From Lobosporangium transversale (lineage: Eukaryota > Mortierellomycota > Mortierellomycetes > Mortierellales > Mortierellaceae), in assembly GCF_002105155.1 (NCBI RefSeq), contig NW_019028993.1, forward strand, positions 682,001 through 746,000: a DNA stretch of 64,000 nt. Reading direction: 5' to 3'. The notes beneath the pieces were generated by a model. The model ran no database searches and was not told the DNA's origin. It worked only from the letters and a program-made list of their open reading frames with translations. The translations under genes were made by a program, and so were the position numbers. Every line of letters starts with the position of its first letter. Positions within the stretch are counted from its first letter, which is position 1. Positions 34,296-47,113 of the stretch are shown one piece after another.

Positions 34296-35451
34296 CGGGG
34301 GCGCCGACCAACGGAATGACGAAAGTCAAAATAATAATATTATAATAATAATAATAATAAAAAAAAAAGAAAAAAAAAATCAATAAAAGGTGGAAAATGA
34401 AAGTACTAATGAAGAGAATGAGGAAGAGAATGAGAAGAATGAGAAGGAGAATGAAGGAAGGAGAAAATGGTCCACATTCAAAAAGAAAAGGATAGAGATA
34501 AGGATAAGGAAGAGAAAAGAAGAAAAGGCTCTTCTATCAACTTCTAATGCTGCTGTTGATAAAGAGTACTTTCTACAACCGGCGGCAGAACATGCCTTTA
34601 TGCCTCTTCATTGAAAAGAATCGCAGGAAACGCGTGTGAATGTGACTGGGAAATCTAAAAACACATCAACGAAACAGCCGCAGCACCTTACATGGCTCTG
34701 CGCAATTTGCAAAATAAAAAAAAAAAAGGCTCAAGTGGACAGACAACAGTAAATTTTCTTTTTTTTTTTTTTTTTCCTTTTTCTGAGCACAAACACAAAA
34801 CACAAACATGTTTGTCATTGTACATATACTTTTTGCTTTGAACATTGTCGAGACCCGTCAGCTCGATTGACTATGGACCACTACCTTACTCTAAACCTCA
34901 TTCGAATGACCATGACGCTCCGTTGCCACAAGTAATCTGTTTGTCTTAATCTTGTTCGTTTTATGAGATATTTGTAGATTTAAAAGAAAGAAAAAATCAC
35001 TACTGTAAAAATACAAAAAAAAATTAAATATCAACAATAAGGAATGACAGAAACTCTCAAGACAAGATGAAACACAAAAAAAAAAAAAAAAAAAAGAAAA
35101 GAAAAGTAAAAAAAGAAAAATGGTGTATAAAAAAAAAAAAAAAAAAGGCTACGTCCTAATTGCGGCAGTAGCAGCACAGATTCTAACCATGAGTCAGAAT
35201 CAACTATAAAAAAAAAAAAAAAAAAAGGTTGCATTCACTATGAAGGTGAAGGAAGTGGAGTTGTATGCAAGTTGGATTGGGTGTGAGAAAATGGGAGTCC
35301 TTGGCTAGACAAATTCGGAAAATAGCCTTGGATTGGGTCGGAGATTATGATCACGTTTCTCTCCCTTTCGTCGAACTCCCCCTAATGTTTTGACGGATCT
35401 TGTCGTAACGATCGCTTTCACTGCTGTTCCTATCAACCAAATCTTCAAAGC

Positions 35452-35491
<40 letters not shown>

Positions 35492-35791
35492 ATTGCTGTT
35501 CTTGTTCTTGTTCTTGTTCTTGTTCTTTTTGTTCTTCTTCTAGCTGCTGCTGCTGTTGTTGTTGTTGTTGTTCTTGTCATTACTTCTGCTGTTGCTGTTA
35601 ATACACTGATTGCTATTGTTGGATAACAGTAGTAACCATTTCCGATGCTGCAACCTCTCTCATTAGGATACCATAGCTTCTGTTATATCCCTCATTTGTT
35701 CTGGCAGTCGCTTCTTAAAAGCGCGCACACTCAAAACTGACGAGAAATACTAATGGCTTCCCCCACCCTCCCTTCCTTCCTTCCCTCCCAA
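34066..35791. other. Intergenic region between the two zinc-finger genes
   Basis: Many poly(A) runs (34166-34193, 34264-34293, 35073-35094, 35129-35147, 35206-35226) and a GTT repeat (35452-35491) followed by CTTGTT and CTG repeats. No gene supported. Confidence 0.5.
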
Positions 35792-36961
35792 TCAAACGTC
35801 TAGAGTACATATTTCCGAGGAAGGCGGCTGCACTTGCTGCCGTTGCTGTTCCTCCAACATGACAGCCATTGCGCAATGAGGATGTCTTTGAAGATGTCTC
35901 TTATAGGCATCGTGTCTACCGCATCCCGAGCCACAGTTCCTGCACTTGAACTGCTTCTCTCCAGAGTGACGGCTACGCATGTGACGCTCAAGATCATGTC
36001 GACGAGCAAAGGACCAGTTGCAGGCCTCACCCTTCTCATCCACAAAAGAACACATAAAGGGCTTGACTCCAGCATGAGTTGCACGGTGAGAGCGCAGGTT
36101 AAAGGGACGCGAAAATGTCTTGTCGCAGATAGAGCACTTGTACCGGACAAAGGCCTCGGAATCATCAATAGCACCCTCTGGAATCACACGGGCACCTTCC
36201 TCAGATGTAATACGGCGTCTACGACGTTTCTTGGCGATCAGGCGCTTGGCATCAACGTCAGACGAGGCATCAACCATCGGACAAGGCTCATCACCAAACA
36301 GTCCAGCGTATTCGCTCACGATAGGGCTAGCAGTGGAAGAACCAAACGGCGACAATTGCTCAAACTTGCACATGTTTGGTGACTCCTCAATAGCAGACAT
36401 TGCCATATCAGAAGGAGCAGGGGCCATCAAGATCTGGTTCAGGCTGATTACTGAAGCAGAGCCCTCTGGAAAGAGAGGAAAGTCTTGGGTCGGCCAGAGG
36501 CAAGAGTTTTGAGACGAATCAGTGACAAAGTCGAGGCTCTCCTGAGACTGTTGGCTACCAAAGCCACCATCCATAGGCGATGACCATCCTATAGAAGGGC
36601 TAGCGCCCAACTCATCAAGACCAAGGGTATCAAAAGCAAACGGGGATTGAAGCGTGTTTGCAGCGGGGGTGCACAGTCTTGTGGCAGGAGACAGTTCGGG
36701 TGTGAGGTCCATAGCGACACTAAGGACTGCTTTCGCAGCTTGCTGCATTTGAAGCTTGGAAGTCATCATGTCCCAGGGAGCAAAAGCGAGTTCGTTGCTC
36801 GGAAAAGAAAGGTCATTATTGTTCATGATGTGTTCGACCGCAGTGCAAGAGGCGGTATTAGAGAAGGTCTCGGTCATTGATGATTCCAAAGGGAAGACAG
36901 ACTGGTTATAGCCATCGAAAAGGCCAGCCTCCGCGATAAGGGCCATATTAAGCTTATCCAT
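35792..36961 (-). CDS. Crz1-like C2H2 zinc-finger transcription factor, single exon
   Basis: 389 residues, probably nuclear. The N-terminal 220 residues are Ser/Pro/acidic with hydrophobic patches, as in activation domains. The basic block KKRRRRRITSEEGARVIPEG precedes three fingers: YKCSICDKTFSRPFNLRSH, FMCSF...CNWSFARRHDLERH and FKCRNCGSGCGRHDAYKRH. Block and fingers match the neighbouring gene at 31539-34065, so the two are tandem paralogues that diverged outside the DNA-binding part. The start is the first ATG, with a stop shortly upstream. Resembles Crz1-type fungal factors; the target is unknown. Confidence 0.85.
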   Translation of the reverse strand: MDKLNMALIAEAGLFDGYNQSVFPLESSMTETFSNTASCTAVEHIMNNNDLSFPSNELAFAPWDMMTSKLQMQQAAKAVLSVAMDLTPELSPATRLCTPAANTLQSPFAFDTLGLDELGASPSIGWSSPMDGGFGSQQSQESLDFVTDSSQNSCLWPTQDFPLFPEGSASVISLNQILMAPAPSDMAMSAIEESPNMCKFEQLSPFGSSTASPIVSEYAGLFGDEPCPMVDASSDVDAKRLIAKKRRRRRITSEEGARVIPEGAIDDSEAFVRYKCSICDKTFSRPFNLRSHRATHAGVKPFMCSFVDEKGEACNWSFARRHDLERHMRSRHSGEKQFKCRNCGSGCGRHDAYKRHLQRHPHCAMAVMLEEQQRQQVQPPSSEICTLDV

Positions 36962-38692
36962 GGTGATAAAATTGAAGGTTAAATTAGGGGAATAGAGGAG
37001 ATAGCAGTGTCTAGAGCAGGTGATAGAGTGAAAGAAGAAACCAAAGGTCAGTTATCAATACTTTTAAAATAATCTGAAGGAAGGCAAGAAAGGTCGACTG
37101 ATACGTGGTAGACAATGTGTTTTTTTTTAAAAAAAAAGCAGGAATAAGGGGTGTTTTGACTAGAAAGGAAATATGGTGGCAAAGCTGTAAGCTTTTCCGT
37201 GGATAATTTCAAACTTGGTGAGGACGAATGATGATGATAACCTTACTCTTTTTGAGAATCAAGCAGATTATCTTGACCAACAACAACCAAAGAAAAGAGG
37301 GAAAAAAAAAAAAAAAAAAAAAAGATTTTACAGTATAGAACAAGAGATGAAAACACCTGTTACCTCAATCACTCAAAGTGAACAAAAAAAAAAAGAAAAA
37401 AGAAAAAACAAATGAAGGGCCGCCACAGAAAGAGATGCTTCGTTTTTTTTTTTTTTTTTTCCTTTTTAATTTTTCGTCTCTACAGTCAAGCCCAAGGCAC
37501 AATACAGAAAAAAGGATTGCAAGTGTCGCCTTGTAGATGAAGGGAAAATAGGTGGGGTGATGGTTGTATGAACTTGTAGTAGCTTGACTTGGTCACCGAT
37601 GACAACAACGAACAACAGTGACTGAGACGAAAGAGTGAGAGAGAAGAGCAAAATCAAAGTGAATTGACTTTGCTAACAAGCGAACAGAGAAGTACACGGC
37701 TGAAGAACAACAACGAACAACAGCCGGACGTTAAAGCAATGAAACAAACAACAATGTAAGAGAAGGGAAGAGAAAGAAGGGTGGAGGATGGATGAGTGAA
37801 GGGAAGGAAAAGAGGAGGTGAAGAGAAAGAACCAAATGAGCCCATCAAAAGGTCTATTTATGCTTTTCTGGTTGTGATCGGCTTTGCACAGCCAACCGAC
37901 CCAAAAGAAAAAAAAAAAATGCGACGCAGTCGATTGCTCTCAATCTCCATTTTCGATGTAATGCATATCAATACACCGACAACACTGGCATGACATGAAT
38001 ATTAAATGTATATCATGGCTAAATATGTTAACACAACGTTTTTTTTTTTTTTTTTTTTTTTTTTTTTGTTCTCCTAGTATTTAATTAGAAGCCAAGATCG
38101 GGAAGAGGGAACCGTTTTTACTAACTTTCATTGTCATCCTGCAATATAGGGGACCCGCAATTAGAATATAGAGCAGCGCCTCCAGAATGGAAGTCACAAA
38201 AAAAAGAAAAAAAAATACGCTCAAACTGCTGCGGCTTCAGCAGACAGTTCACAAAAAAAATCACCGCACAACATAACCGAGACAATTAGGAAACAGGAAC
38301 TAAACTAATTTGGGTTTTACCTGGGAAGGGTATAAAGATCCTGATTTTGCCGTTGTTGTTGAGGATGCTGGTATACTTTATCTGTTTTCACTTAAAATGC
38401 CATTTCGTGCTGAATGTTGCTGTATCAGAAACCAGTATTAAAATGAGATAGTAATAACTATGAAAAATAGGAAAATATAATAAAGCAATAAAAAAAAAAA
38501 AAAAAAAAGCGTTGTGTTGTAAAGTAAGGGTGCAAGGAAATAGCTGGCAAGCCGTAGATCTTTAACTGTGTAGATGAATGTGTATATAGAAGGTTCTTTT
38601 CTCTGCTCTTTCTTTTCTTTTTTTTTTTCTTCCTGGGTTCTATAGAGCCTCTTGCTTGATGGGAATGATACAAAGATGATTTTTCAGTTTTT

Positions 38693-38723
<31 letters not shown>

Positions 38724-40837
38724 GGAGGAACGGCTCCCTTTTTATACTAGAACGGTTTCTTAAAGTGCTCAGCTGCGGTAAGAATTGTCCTTGTACTCAT
38801 CAAGACTCATCTGCATACCAATGATGCTACTCTAAAACTCCTTTTTGAATAACAGGCTTGCTTTTTTTGGGTTCAGAAAGTAATCTTTGTGTACATTTAC
38901 CTTTTTTTCTTTTTAAAAAAGCGCGGCACTGCAGGGGCTGTAGTTGTTGAATGTGCCCCCTCTCTCATACACACACTCACCCTCCCACACAAGCATTCAA
39001 ACATTTATGCATTCCTCTAGACTTTGCTTGGCCTCGCCTTTTTTTTTCTAGTTTATTCTGTACTCCGGTCTGTTAACGTCTAAACAAATTGATCTGGTAA
39101 TCTCCCTCTCTCTTTACTCCTTTTCAGCTGTTATTGCGTACTGTGTGTACACTCTTTGGTCCAATCGTCTGCGTGTCTCTGCTCGCAGTAGATATGACTG
39201 TGTATGTCGAATGCATCCTAAAAAAATCTCCCAAACCTCTTTTTCTCTCTCCACGGACTCGCTTTCGTCCCTCTGATAAAAAAAATGTTCCACAACCAGT
39301 AACCTGCAGGCTGAGCAGTTAAAATTCTTTTGGAGCTGTGCACAGTTAGGGAAAGAGGCCCTCTCTGACCTCTGACCTCTGACCTCATCCCCTCCCTCGC
39401 CACAGAAAAGCATCATTTATAAACATTTGTATACATTCTCCCTCTATTTTTTTTTTTTTTTTTTTTTTTTTCCTTGCCCTTCCAAACCTTCGACCTGGTC
39501 ACCATTCATGCAAAGGCAAATGTAAAATGTAACATTCACTTCTCCTATCGTCCATTGGATTTTTTAAACTCAATATCTTATCTCAATGGAACGTTTACTG
39601 GATGAGTATTGTAAACATGCAATTGTAATTTTTATTTTTTTTATTTTTTTTGTTTATGCGATCTGTGTCTGGAACACAAAGACCTCACCTAGTCTTGGGT
39701 CTCCCTGAATTTAGTTAATTGCATTAATGCAAGGTTTAGGGCTCTGGTTGACATACCTTTTTTTTTTTTTTTTTTACCACTGCTGAATCGTCATTGAGAG
39801 ACCCTTTGTTGTCGATCCTCGATTCTTGGCAGAAAAAAAAGAAAGGACGAAATCCTATTGGATGACAGGACAGGAAAAGTACATGTACTCTTTAACACGA
39901 CAATCGACTAAAAGAAAAAAAGGAGAAAGCCCAACTTTAAAAGAAAAGGATAGAAAGACCCTTTCGGAGAGATCTCCGAATACTTTATTTCAGAGATAAT
40001 GCAATGCAATCGAGACCACAAAAAAAAAAAAAAAAAAAAAAAAGGACCCTTTTGCATTTTTGCAGGTGAATAGATGTGTGTGTGCGCTTGCGTCTGTGTT
40101 TGTGTTTGTGTTTCTGTCTTCGGCAAGTGGAGAATGTGTCGAATGTGAATGTGTGCATGTTGTTGTGTGTGTTTGTGTGGGCTGTGGCATTCGATCTTAA
40201 TTGCATTAATGCACTATGACATGCTTGAGAACAGTAAGCGAGAGTAGAACCAATTTCCTCTCCTTTTGTCTTTCTTCTGTCTGTTGACCTTCCTAACCAA
40301 TGTCCTTTCCTATTCCCTTCTTTGTGCAAAAGGGTCTTTTTTTTTTTTTTTTTTTTTTTTACTTTTCTTCGGCAACTTTCTTTTTTCTTTTTCTGTGCCA
40401 AAACAAAAAATTGAAATTTTACTTTGTGCTTTGTGCTTTGCTTCCCCAATCGGTCAGACACCCGTAAAAAGACCCTGGGCTGTCCTTACTGGTAAAGTTA
40501 CAGCCTGCCGAAGTTGTTGCGTTTGATAATGACAGCAGTTTTGTTGCAATATGGGGCTTCTTTTTTTTTTTTTTTTTTTTTTTCTTTTTTTTCTTTTTTT
40601 TTGCTACCACTATTGTCACCATTTCTACGGTTACTACGACAATGTTATGCATATGCATTGATACAGAAAAACAAAAATATGACCTTCTTTGCATAATGCA
40701 TAATGCATACCAATTATTGCCCTGCTAATCAGACGACATGACACAGGGATGCATGATCAATGTGATTATTTTTTTTTTATTTATTATTTATCTTTATATA
40801 TATTTATATATATTTTTACAAATACACACTTTTGTTT
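36962..40837. other. Long gene-poor region
   Basis: Upstream region of the zinc-finger gene, then AT-rich DNA with poly(A)/(T) runs (37301-37323, 38040-38067, 38697-38723, 39449-39471, 40020-40043, 40337-40360, 40560-40583). GT repeats at about 40075-40180. No coding region is supported. Confidence 0.5.
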
Positions 40838-41717
40838 CTATACGAGCTCGAAGTAACGCTTTGTCTCCCAAGTTGTCACGGATGTTTCCCAGATTCTGTA
40901 CTCATTTAACCTCGTAGCCCCATAATGATCCACAAATGCGTCGCCCAAGACCTTCCTAGCAAGTGAATCTGGTGCAAGCATAGCCTCAGCAGATTCCTTT
41001 AATGACTTTGGTAGGCGTTCGTTCTTGGCATTGGCGTTGGTACCACTGTTTTGTGTTGTTGCTGTTGTTGTCGTGGGTCCTACGGGCAGGGGCAGTTTGT
41101 TCTTGATACCGTACAAACCCATTGCTAAACAGGCAGCAATAGCTAAATGAGGATTGATATCCGCACCACCAACGCGCATCTCGAGACGAGTACCTTTTGG
41201 ATCACATTGAGGTGGCCCAATCACCCGAATGGCAGAGACACGACTCTCGATCCCCCAGGAGACTGTGACGGGTGCCCAGTAATTCTCCACTAGACGCTTA
41301 TAAGAGTTGATGTTGGGCGCAAGAATAGCCATGATACTTGGCAGTCCAGTCAGGAGCCCTGCAACGAACCACTTCATCACCTGACTCATATATTGGACTC
41401 CCTCAACAGTTTTCTCCCACTCTGGTCTGTCCTGGCCCTCTGTTGATGCCGCTGCTCCTTTTTCTTCTTCACTATCGCTGTTAAGGCCGGCAGCAAAGAG
41501 GTTGGTGCGGGAAGCAATATCACGTAGCGAGAAGTGAAGGTGTCCTGAGCACCCAGGTTGATCAGTATATGGTTTTGCCATGAACGTAGGCATGATTCCA
41601 TGTTTAATGCCCAGTTGCTTCGCGGATAATTTGAACAAGCTGGCCATATCAGCCATCCTAACCGCAGTATCATACGACAGTGCTGCTTCAAACACTCCAG
41701 GACCTGTTTTTCATCAC

Positions 41718-41748
<31 letters not shown>

Positions 41749-42080
41749 TATAATTGGAGAGGACAGTAAGTGGTGTGTGAAAAGATCCAGTTTTTTTTTC
41801 TTTTTTTTTTTTTTTTTTTTTTTTTTACTAGTTTCATTCCCAAGCCCCGAGTATTATTTTTTCCCACGAAAAAATAGAATTGGAATATAATGTACCTGTT
41901 TCTGTATGAAGACTCTCAATGTTGATGTCAAATTTCTTGCATTCATCAAAGATGTCATAAAAGTATTCCTGATTTAAGGATGGGCGAAGGAGAGAGTAGC
42001 CGAACATCCCTGGTGTCAACTTTTTTGGTTTAGTATGCCCCTTCGCCTCCAGTGCTTCTGGTGATTCTGTTATAATTAGA

Positions 42081-42111
<31 letters not shown>

Positions 42112-42863
42112 AAAAAAAGAAAGAAAGAAGGTTAAAAATCAAGACATTTTACATCGTTATCACCCATCTCCGCGTCATAGATGAAAACTGTGGTGTTCTG
42201 TCTGATGTTCCATGTCTTTGATACTTTCCTCATGAAGGAAAAATAAAAAAAAAAAAAAAAAAAAAAGCAACCGGAATATATTAGCAAGCTAATTTACCTT
42301 TGAAGTTGAAGAATTCGAATTCTGCTCCACACATGGCTTCCCAGCCCATTGACGCCAATTCATCTGTTACTCGTTTAAGGACACTGCGAGGACAGACAGC
42401 GAGGGGCTCGTTTGTAGCAGGGTCTAGGAATGACAATAAGAAAAACGGGATGTTGTTCTCCCAAGGAATGCGTCTGAAAGTTGAGAGATCAGGTACAGCA
42501 ATAATATCTCTGTAGCCTAATTTAGTTCATGTAGCCAAAACACAAAAATTAGTTTTTAGTCAAATATTTGATGTCGAATTGAGAGGACAAAAGACAGAGA
42601 GAAGCAACATTCTTTTGTTTACCATTTGCTGCATTCGAGACACTTAGTTCCTCAGGGTAGGTCTGATCATGCATATCCCAACCAAAGATGACAGAACAAA
42701 AGCCAAAGCCAGATTCAAGGACTGACAAGAACTTGGACTTTGCCATGATTTTGCCACGAAAGATACCGTCCAGATCTATGCCAGCGATCTTGACACGATG
42801 ATCTTTCATGAGAAGTTTTGTGAAGACTTCTGTCTTTGACATTTGATTGGGATCTTGAGACAT
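40838..42863 (-). CDS. Glutamine synthetase-family ligase (GlnA/FluG-like), four exons
   Basis: ATP-dependent amide or peptide ligase of the glutamine synthetase fold. Exons 42863-42623, 42516-42298, 42066-41896 and 41703-40838 join in constant phase to 498 residues. The N-terminal beta-grasp region includes KIAGIDLDGIFRGK. The catalytic barrel follows: GAEFEFFNF, ESLHTETGPGVFEAAL (metal and glutamate loop), TFMAKPY...GCSGHLHFSL, NSYKRLVENYWAPVTVSWG, and a Glu-Arg motif GTRLEMRVGGADINPHLA. The DxDG start and total length fit the FluG C-terminal/gamma-glutamyl-amine ligase branch better than ordinary eukaryotic GS (about 370 residues), so the substrate may be a polyamine or another amine. The start ATG follows a GAAA-repeat leader. 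Introns hold long poly(A)/(T) runs. Confidence 0.9.
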
Positions 42864-42906
42864 CCTTATCTGAATGATGGAAATAAAGATTTAAAGAAAG
42901 AAAGAG

Positions 42907-42940
<34 letters not shown>

Positions 42941-43356
42941 GACCACTTTTGAGGCTCTGATGATGGAGGAAAAAAAAGTAGAGATGTAATAGTTACGGAA
43001 ATAAGAAAGAAAAGAAAGAAGGAGAGAGAGGGAGGGAGAAGTATAAAAAATCATTTTTGTAGACGCGGTTTTTTATTTTATTTTATTTTTTATTTGGATG
43101 ATGATGTAATGAAGGAAGTTGATAATGGTATACACATAATTGACGCGAGAGGCACAATGCAATCATGCAGGTCGTAAGATCGCGACCCAATTCTTTTATT
43201 TTGTTCCTGAACAGTTTGGAAACGGGAATATTTTACTCTCTCGACGACGGGTCCCGCGTCTTTTTTTTCTCAAAAAAAAAAAAAAAAAAAAAAAAATATG
43301 CAGGCATGAATTTAGCAATGTGTTCCCGCCAAAGAAATATTGCATGGTTTGCATTG

Positions 43357-43393
<37 letters not shown>

Positions 43394-44421
43394 AAAAACT
43401 TCTTTATTTTGTTTGCTTTGTCCAAAGATGGAAATAGCTTTATTTATTTTATTTTATTTTGTTATAGATATTATATTATGACTATTTTCGTTAATATCCA
43501 TTATCTCCTGTCATTCCATCTTTTGTAGACATCTGACAAGGTCCAAGGGAGCCGGCTCCCCTTGATGTCATTTGATCTTCCCTGGAGACATCACGTGGAG
43601 CAACGAGAGCAAGCAGAAATAAGAAACTCAATATTAGAATATTGAATATTGAGCAAAAGAAAAAGAGCAGAGCCACAATTAAAAAGCCGAGAGGATTGCT
43701 TATGATTTGATGTTTGATGTTTGGTGTTTGATGTTTGATGTCTGATGCTTAATGTTTGAAGAAAGAGAGAGAGCGTGAAGTTGATGGTCAATCGCTCAAA
43801 CAAGTCTCTCTTTATCTCTTGATCTCTTTTCGCTCTTGACTCGCTCCTTTTTCTACCGTTAATGTGATGCCATGGCTATTTGCTCGCTTGCTGCAATAGA
43901 CTAACAAAGCGTATGTTCCATCAAATCAAATTGTCCTGATATGATACATCACACCGAATTGGTTCATACATGGCATGTCCGTAAAAAAAAAAAAAAAAAA
44001 AAAAAGATAAAAGATGGTATGGTATACATAAACATGTATAATTTTTTTTTTAATGCATGTTGCAATGTGGATCTAAAATAGGCATTGGTGACCCATGTAA
44101 GCTTGAAGTTGTATGGTCTCTGCTCTGCTCTCAATCTTTTTTTTTTATTTTTTATTCTATTTCCCAATCTGTGATACAAGCCCTTTTCTTCCTCTTTTTT
44201 TTTTTTTTTTTTTCTTTCTTTCTTTTCTCTTCTCTTTTTTCTTTTTCCATCATCTCTACTCCATCCTTCTGATCCTCCCTCATTCCATATTTCTAATCAT
44301 CATTTGCCCTCACACAGCACCCCTTGCTAACTCTATACTTTTTTCAACTTCACCCCCTCAGCTCATCTAATCCTTCATCTATTCTTTCTCACTTTTACTT
44401 CCACACTACATTCTTATAACC
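42864..44421. other. Divergent intergenic region between the GS-like gene and the septin gene
   Basis: Both genes are transcribed outward. GAAA repeat at 42893-42941 (pyrimidine tract in the sense strand of the GS-like gene) and a TTTTC/CT-rich tract at 44190-44265 upstream of the septin. Poly(A) runs at 43273-43297, 43361-43390 and 43983-44005. No gene supported. Confidence 0.55.
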
Positions 44422-44740
44422 ATGGCTAGCGAAGTTCGTAAGTACATCATCTCTCATTCTTCATCCCATTTGTTCCCGTCAGATGTCCCCATTCAATTAC
44501 AAAACTAACTCTCTCTTACTCTTTCTCTCTCTCTTTTCTTTTTTGTATCTTTGTATATCTTGTGACAATAATTAGCTCTCCCAATGACCCCTCCTACTTC
44601 CAAGGCAAGCTAATCTTCCCATTTAATATTTTATTTATCAATCAGTTGCATGCTTGTCCCTCGCTCGTTCCTATCTCTATCTCTCTTTCATTGTCAACAT
44701 CACCCCTCGATCGTTTTGAATTTCAGTATATGACGAAGAC

Positions 44741-44772
<32 letters not shown>

Positions 44773-45319
44773 GAAAAAGAAAAAGAGGGGGGATCTGGTC
44801 CATAACAAAGCATTACTTGAGCAAAAAAAACACCAAGAATGAGCTGAATGAATGAGAAACACGACTTTCCTCTTTCTTGTGTATTCATAATGTAACAGAC
44901 AGACAGAGTTGACTGTTCAGGATGGCATTGCTTTTTCAGCTGGTCTATAGACAAATGCTCCATTCTTAATACTGCAACCACGAATGATGGACGGGCAATC
45001 ACTCTTTCAAGCTTGTTTAATGAATAAGCTATTAACAAACGCTTCCTTTTTTTAATATCAACAGCCCGCGATCAGTGGCCCTCTTCGCAAGAAATTGCAA
45101 GGCTATGTCGGCTTTGCCAACCTCCCTAACCAGGTCCACCGCAAGTCCGTGAAGAAAGGCTTCAACTTCACCATCATGGTTGTTGGTAAGTCAGATCTCT
45201 TGCTGCTCTGCAGAACAGACATTTACTACTGCACTAACAATAGTGGACAAAAACAACGCTATTTTTTTTTTTTAAAAAATGAGCCGTCTTTGCTCTCGTC
45301 CTATTCTTTATGGTGTCTG

Positions 45320-45350
<31 letters not shown>

Positions 45351-47113
45351 CGGAAAAGATGGGCTCGCAGACCCAATCCAGGGATATTAATAAACCATGT
45401 TGTGTACTTGCTTGTTACTTGAGATGTCTTCAGAAAAAAAAAAAAAAAAAAAAAAAGGGTGGCATGTTTCATTTGGGTGGACTCATTGAAGAGAGAACCA
45501 GGAAAGACCTTAAGCTTTCAGGATTCTCAAAAAAATCGTTTTCAGCCCATAATTCATTCATCATGGACGCAAAATAAAAAAAAGAACAAACTTCCTTTTT
45601 ACAGGTTTCCGAAACCACTTCTAACCTAATGACGTGACTCTTTGCTTTTCTTGGACATTTTCATTAGGTGAATCTGGTCTTGGCAAGTCAACGCTCGTCA
45701 ACACCTTATTCAATGCCCCTCTTTACCCTCCCAAGGAGCATGTTCCTCTTTCAGATGAGAGTCCCAAGACCGTTAGCATCCAAGTCTTGAGCACCGATAT
45801 TGAGGAGAATGGCGTCCGCTTGAAGCTTAATGTTGTTGACACCCCTGGCTTTGGTGACTTTATCAACAACGAAGAAAGGTAGTTTTTAAGACAGCATAAA
45901 CAACACGTGTATTTTGTATTTTGACAAAGAATACACAATGCTAAAACCACTTTTTACATTTATTTTACCCTACACATCTAGCTGGAAGCCCATCTTGGAG
46001 ACCATTGAGAGCCGGTTTGACGCATATCTTGAGCAGGAGAACAGAGTCAACCGCAGCAAAATCACTGACACCCGTGTTAATGCCTGCTTATATTTCATTG
46101 CCCCTACTGGTCATTCTCTCAAGTCTCTTGATATTGAGTTCATGAAGCGTCTTCACAACAAGGTCAACTTGATCCCCGTCATTGCCAAGAGTGATACCAT
46201 GACTAATGAGGAGATCACCGCTTTCAAGGAGAGAGTATGTCCACAACACTGTGATGCTACTACAACGCTTTTCCTAGCTTCTTGTATCAAAGACCTTTAA
46301 AATATGGACTTAAAAAGCATTCTCTTTTTCTTTGGAAATTGCTTCTAGATTCTTCTGGATATTGCTCATCACGATATCAAGATCTATCACGCTCAGCATT
46401 ACGACTGCGATGACATCGAAACCATCAATGAAACCAAGGATGTCATGGTATGGGAGACCTTTCCCCACAATATTTAAAGTCTATTCTGGGCTCAAACAAG
46501 CATTTTTACTCAATGATATATGCTTTTTTCTTTCTCTTTTCCCTCCTTCCTAACGGACTTTATTTAGAGCAAGATCCCTTTTGCAATTGTTGGCTCTGAC
46601 AGGCTCGTTGAGACTTCTGATGGCCGCCAGGTTCGTGGTCGTAAATATCCATGGGGCATCATTGAGGTCGATAATGAAGAGCACTGCGACTTTGTTAAGC
46701 TTCGTCAGATGTTGATCCGCACGCACATGGAGGAACTTCGTGAGTTCACAAATGACATTCACTATGAGAACTACCGCACAGAGAAGTTGCTTGCCATGGG
46801 CTATCAGCAGGACAACACTGTCTTCAAGGAGGTAGATCCTTTGGCCAAGTTGGAAGAGGAACGCGCTCTGCATGAAGCCAAGCTGATCAAGATGGAGCAG
46901 GATATGAAACATGTCTTCCAACAGAAGGTCCAAGAGAAGGAAGCCAAGTTGACACAGTCCGAAGCCGAGCTCTATGCCAAGCACAAGGAGATGAAGGACG
47001 CACTTGAAAAACAACGTCTGGATTTGGAAGAGAAGAAGAGGCGGATCGAGCAGGGCCGTCCCCTCACGCCAGAGAAGACCAAGAAGAAGGGCTTTGGCTT
47101 TGCTACCAAGTAA
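44422..47113 (+). CDS. CDC3: Septin, Cdc3 group, seven exons
   Basis: GTP-binding cytoskeletal protein that forms filaments at septa, bud necks and hyphal tips. Exons 44422-44437, 44576-44604, 45065-45185, 45668-45878, 45982-46234, 46349-46447 and 46568-47113 add up to 424 residues. Exon 2 is inferred: without it the frame breaks, with it all phases fit, and its donor is AAG|GCAAGC (a GC-AG intron). Motifs: polybasic/phosphoinositide region [17 protein letters not shown]-loop G1 [10 protein letters not shown]3 DTPGFGD; G4 AKSD; septin unique element after the GTPase domain ([30 protein letters not shown]); C-terminal coiled coil (about residues 340-410). [14 protein letters not shown] is typical of the Cdc3/AspB group. 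Ends in a basic KKKGFGF tail. Confidence 0.92.

Noticed and set aside
39114-39416. 100-residue minus-strand ORF
   Set aside because: No recognised motif, no splice or leader support, and an equally long plus-strand frame overlaps it.
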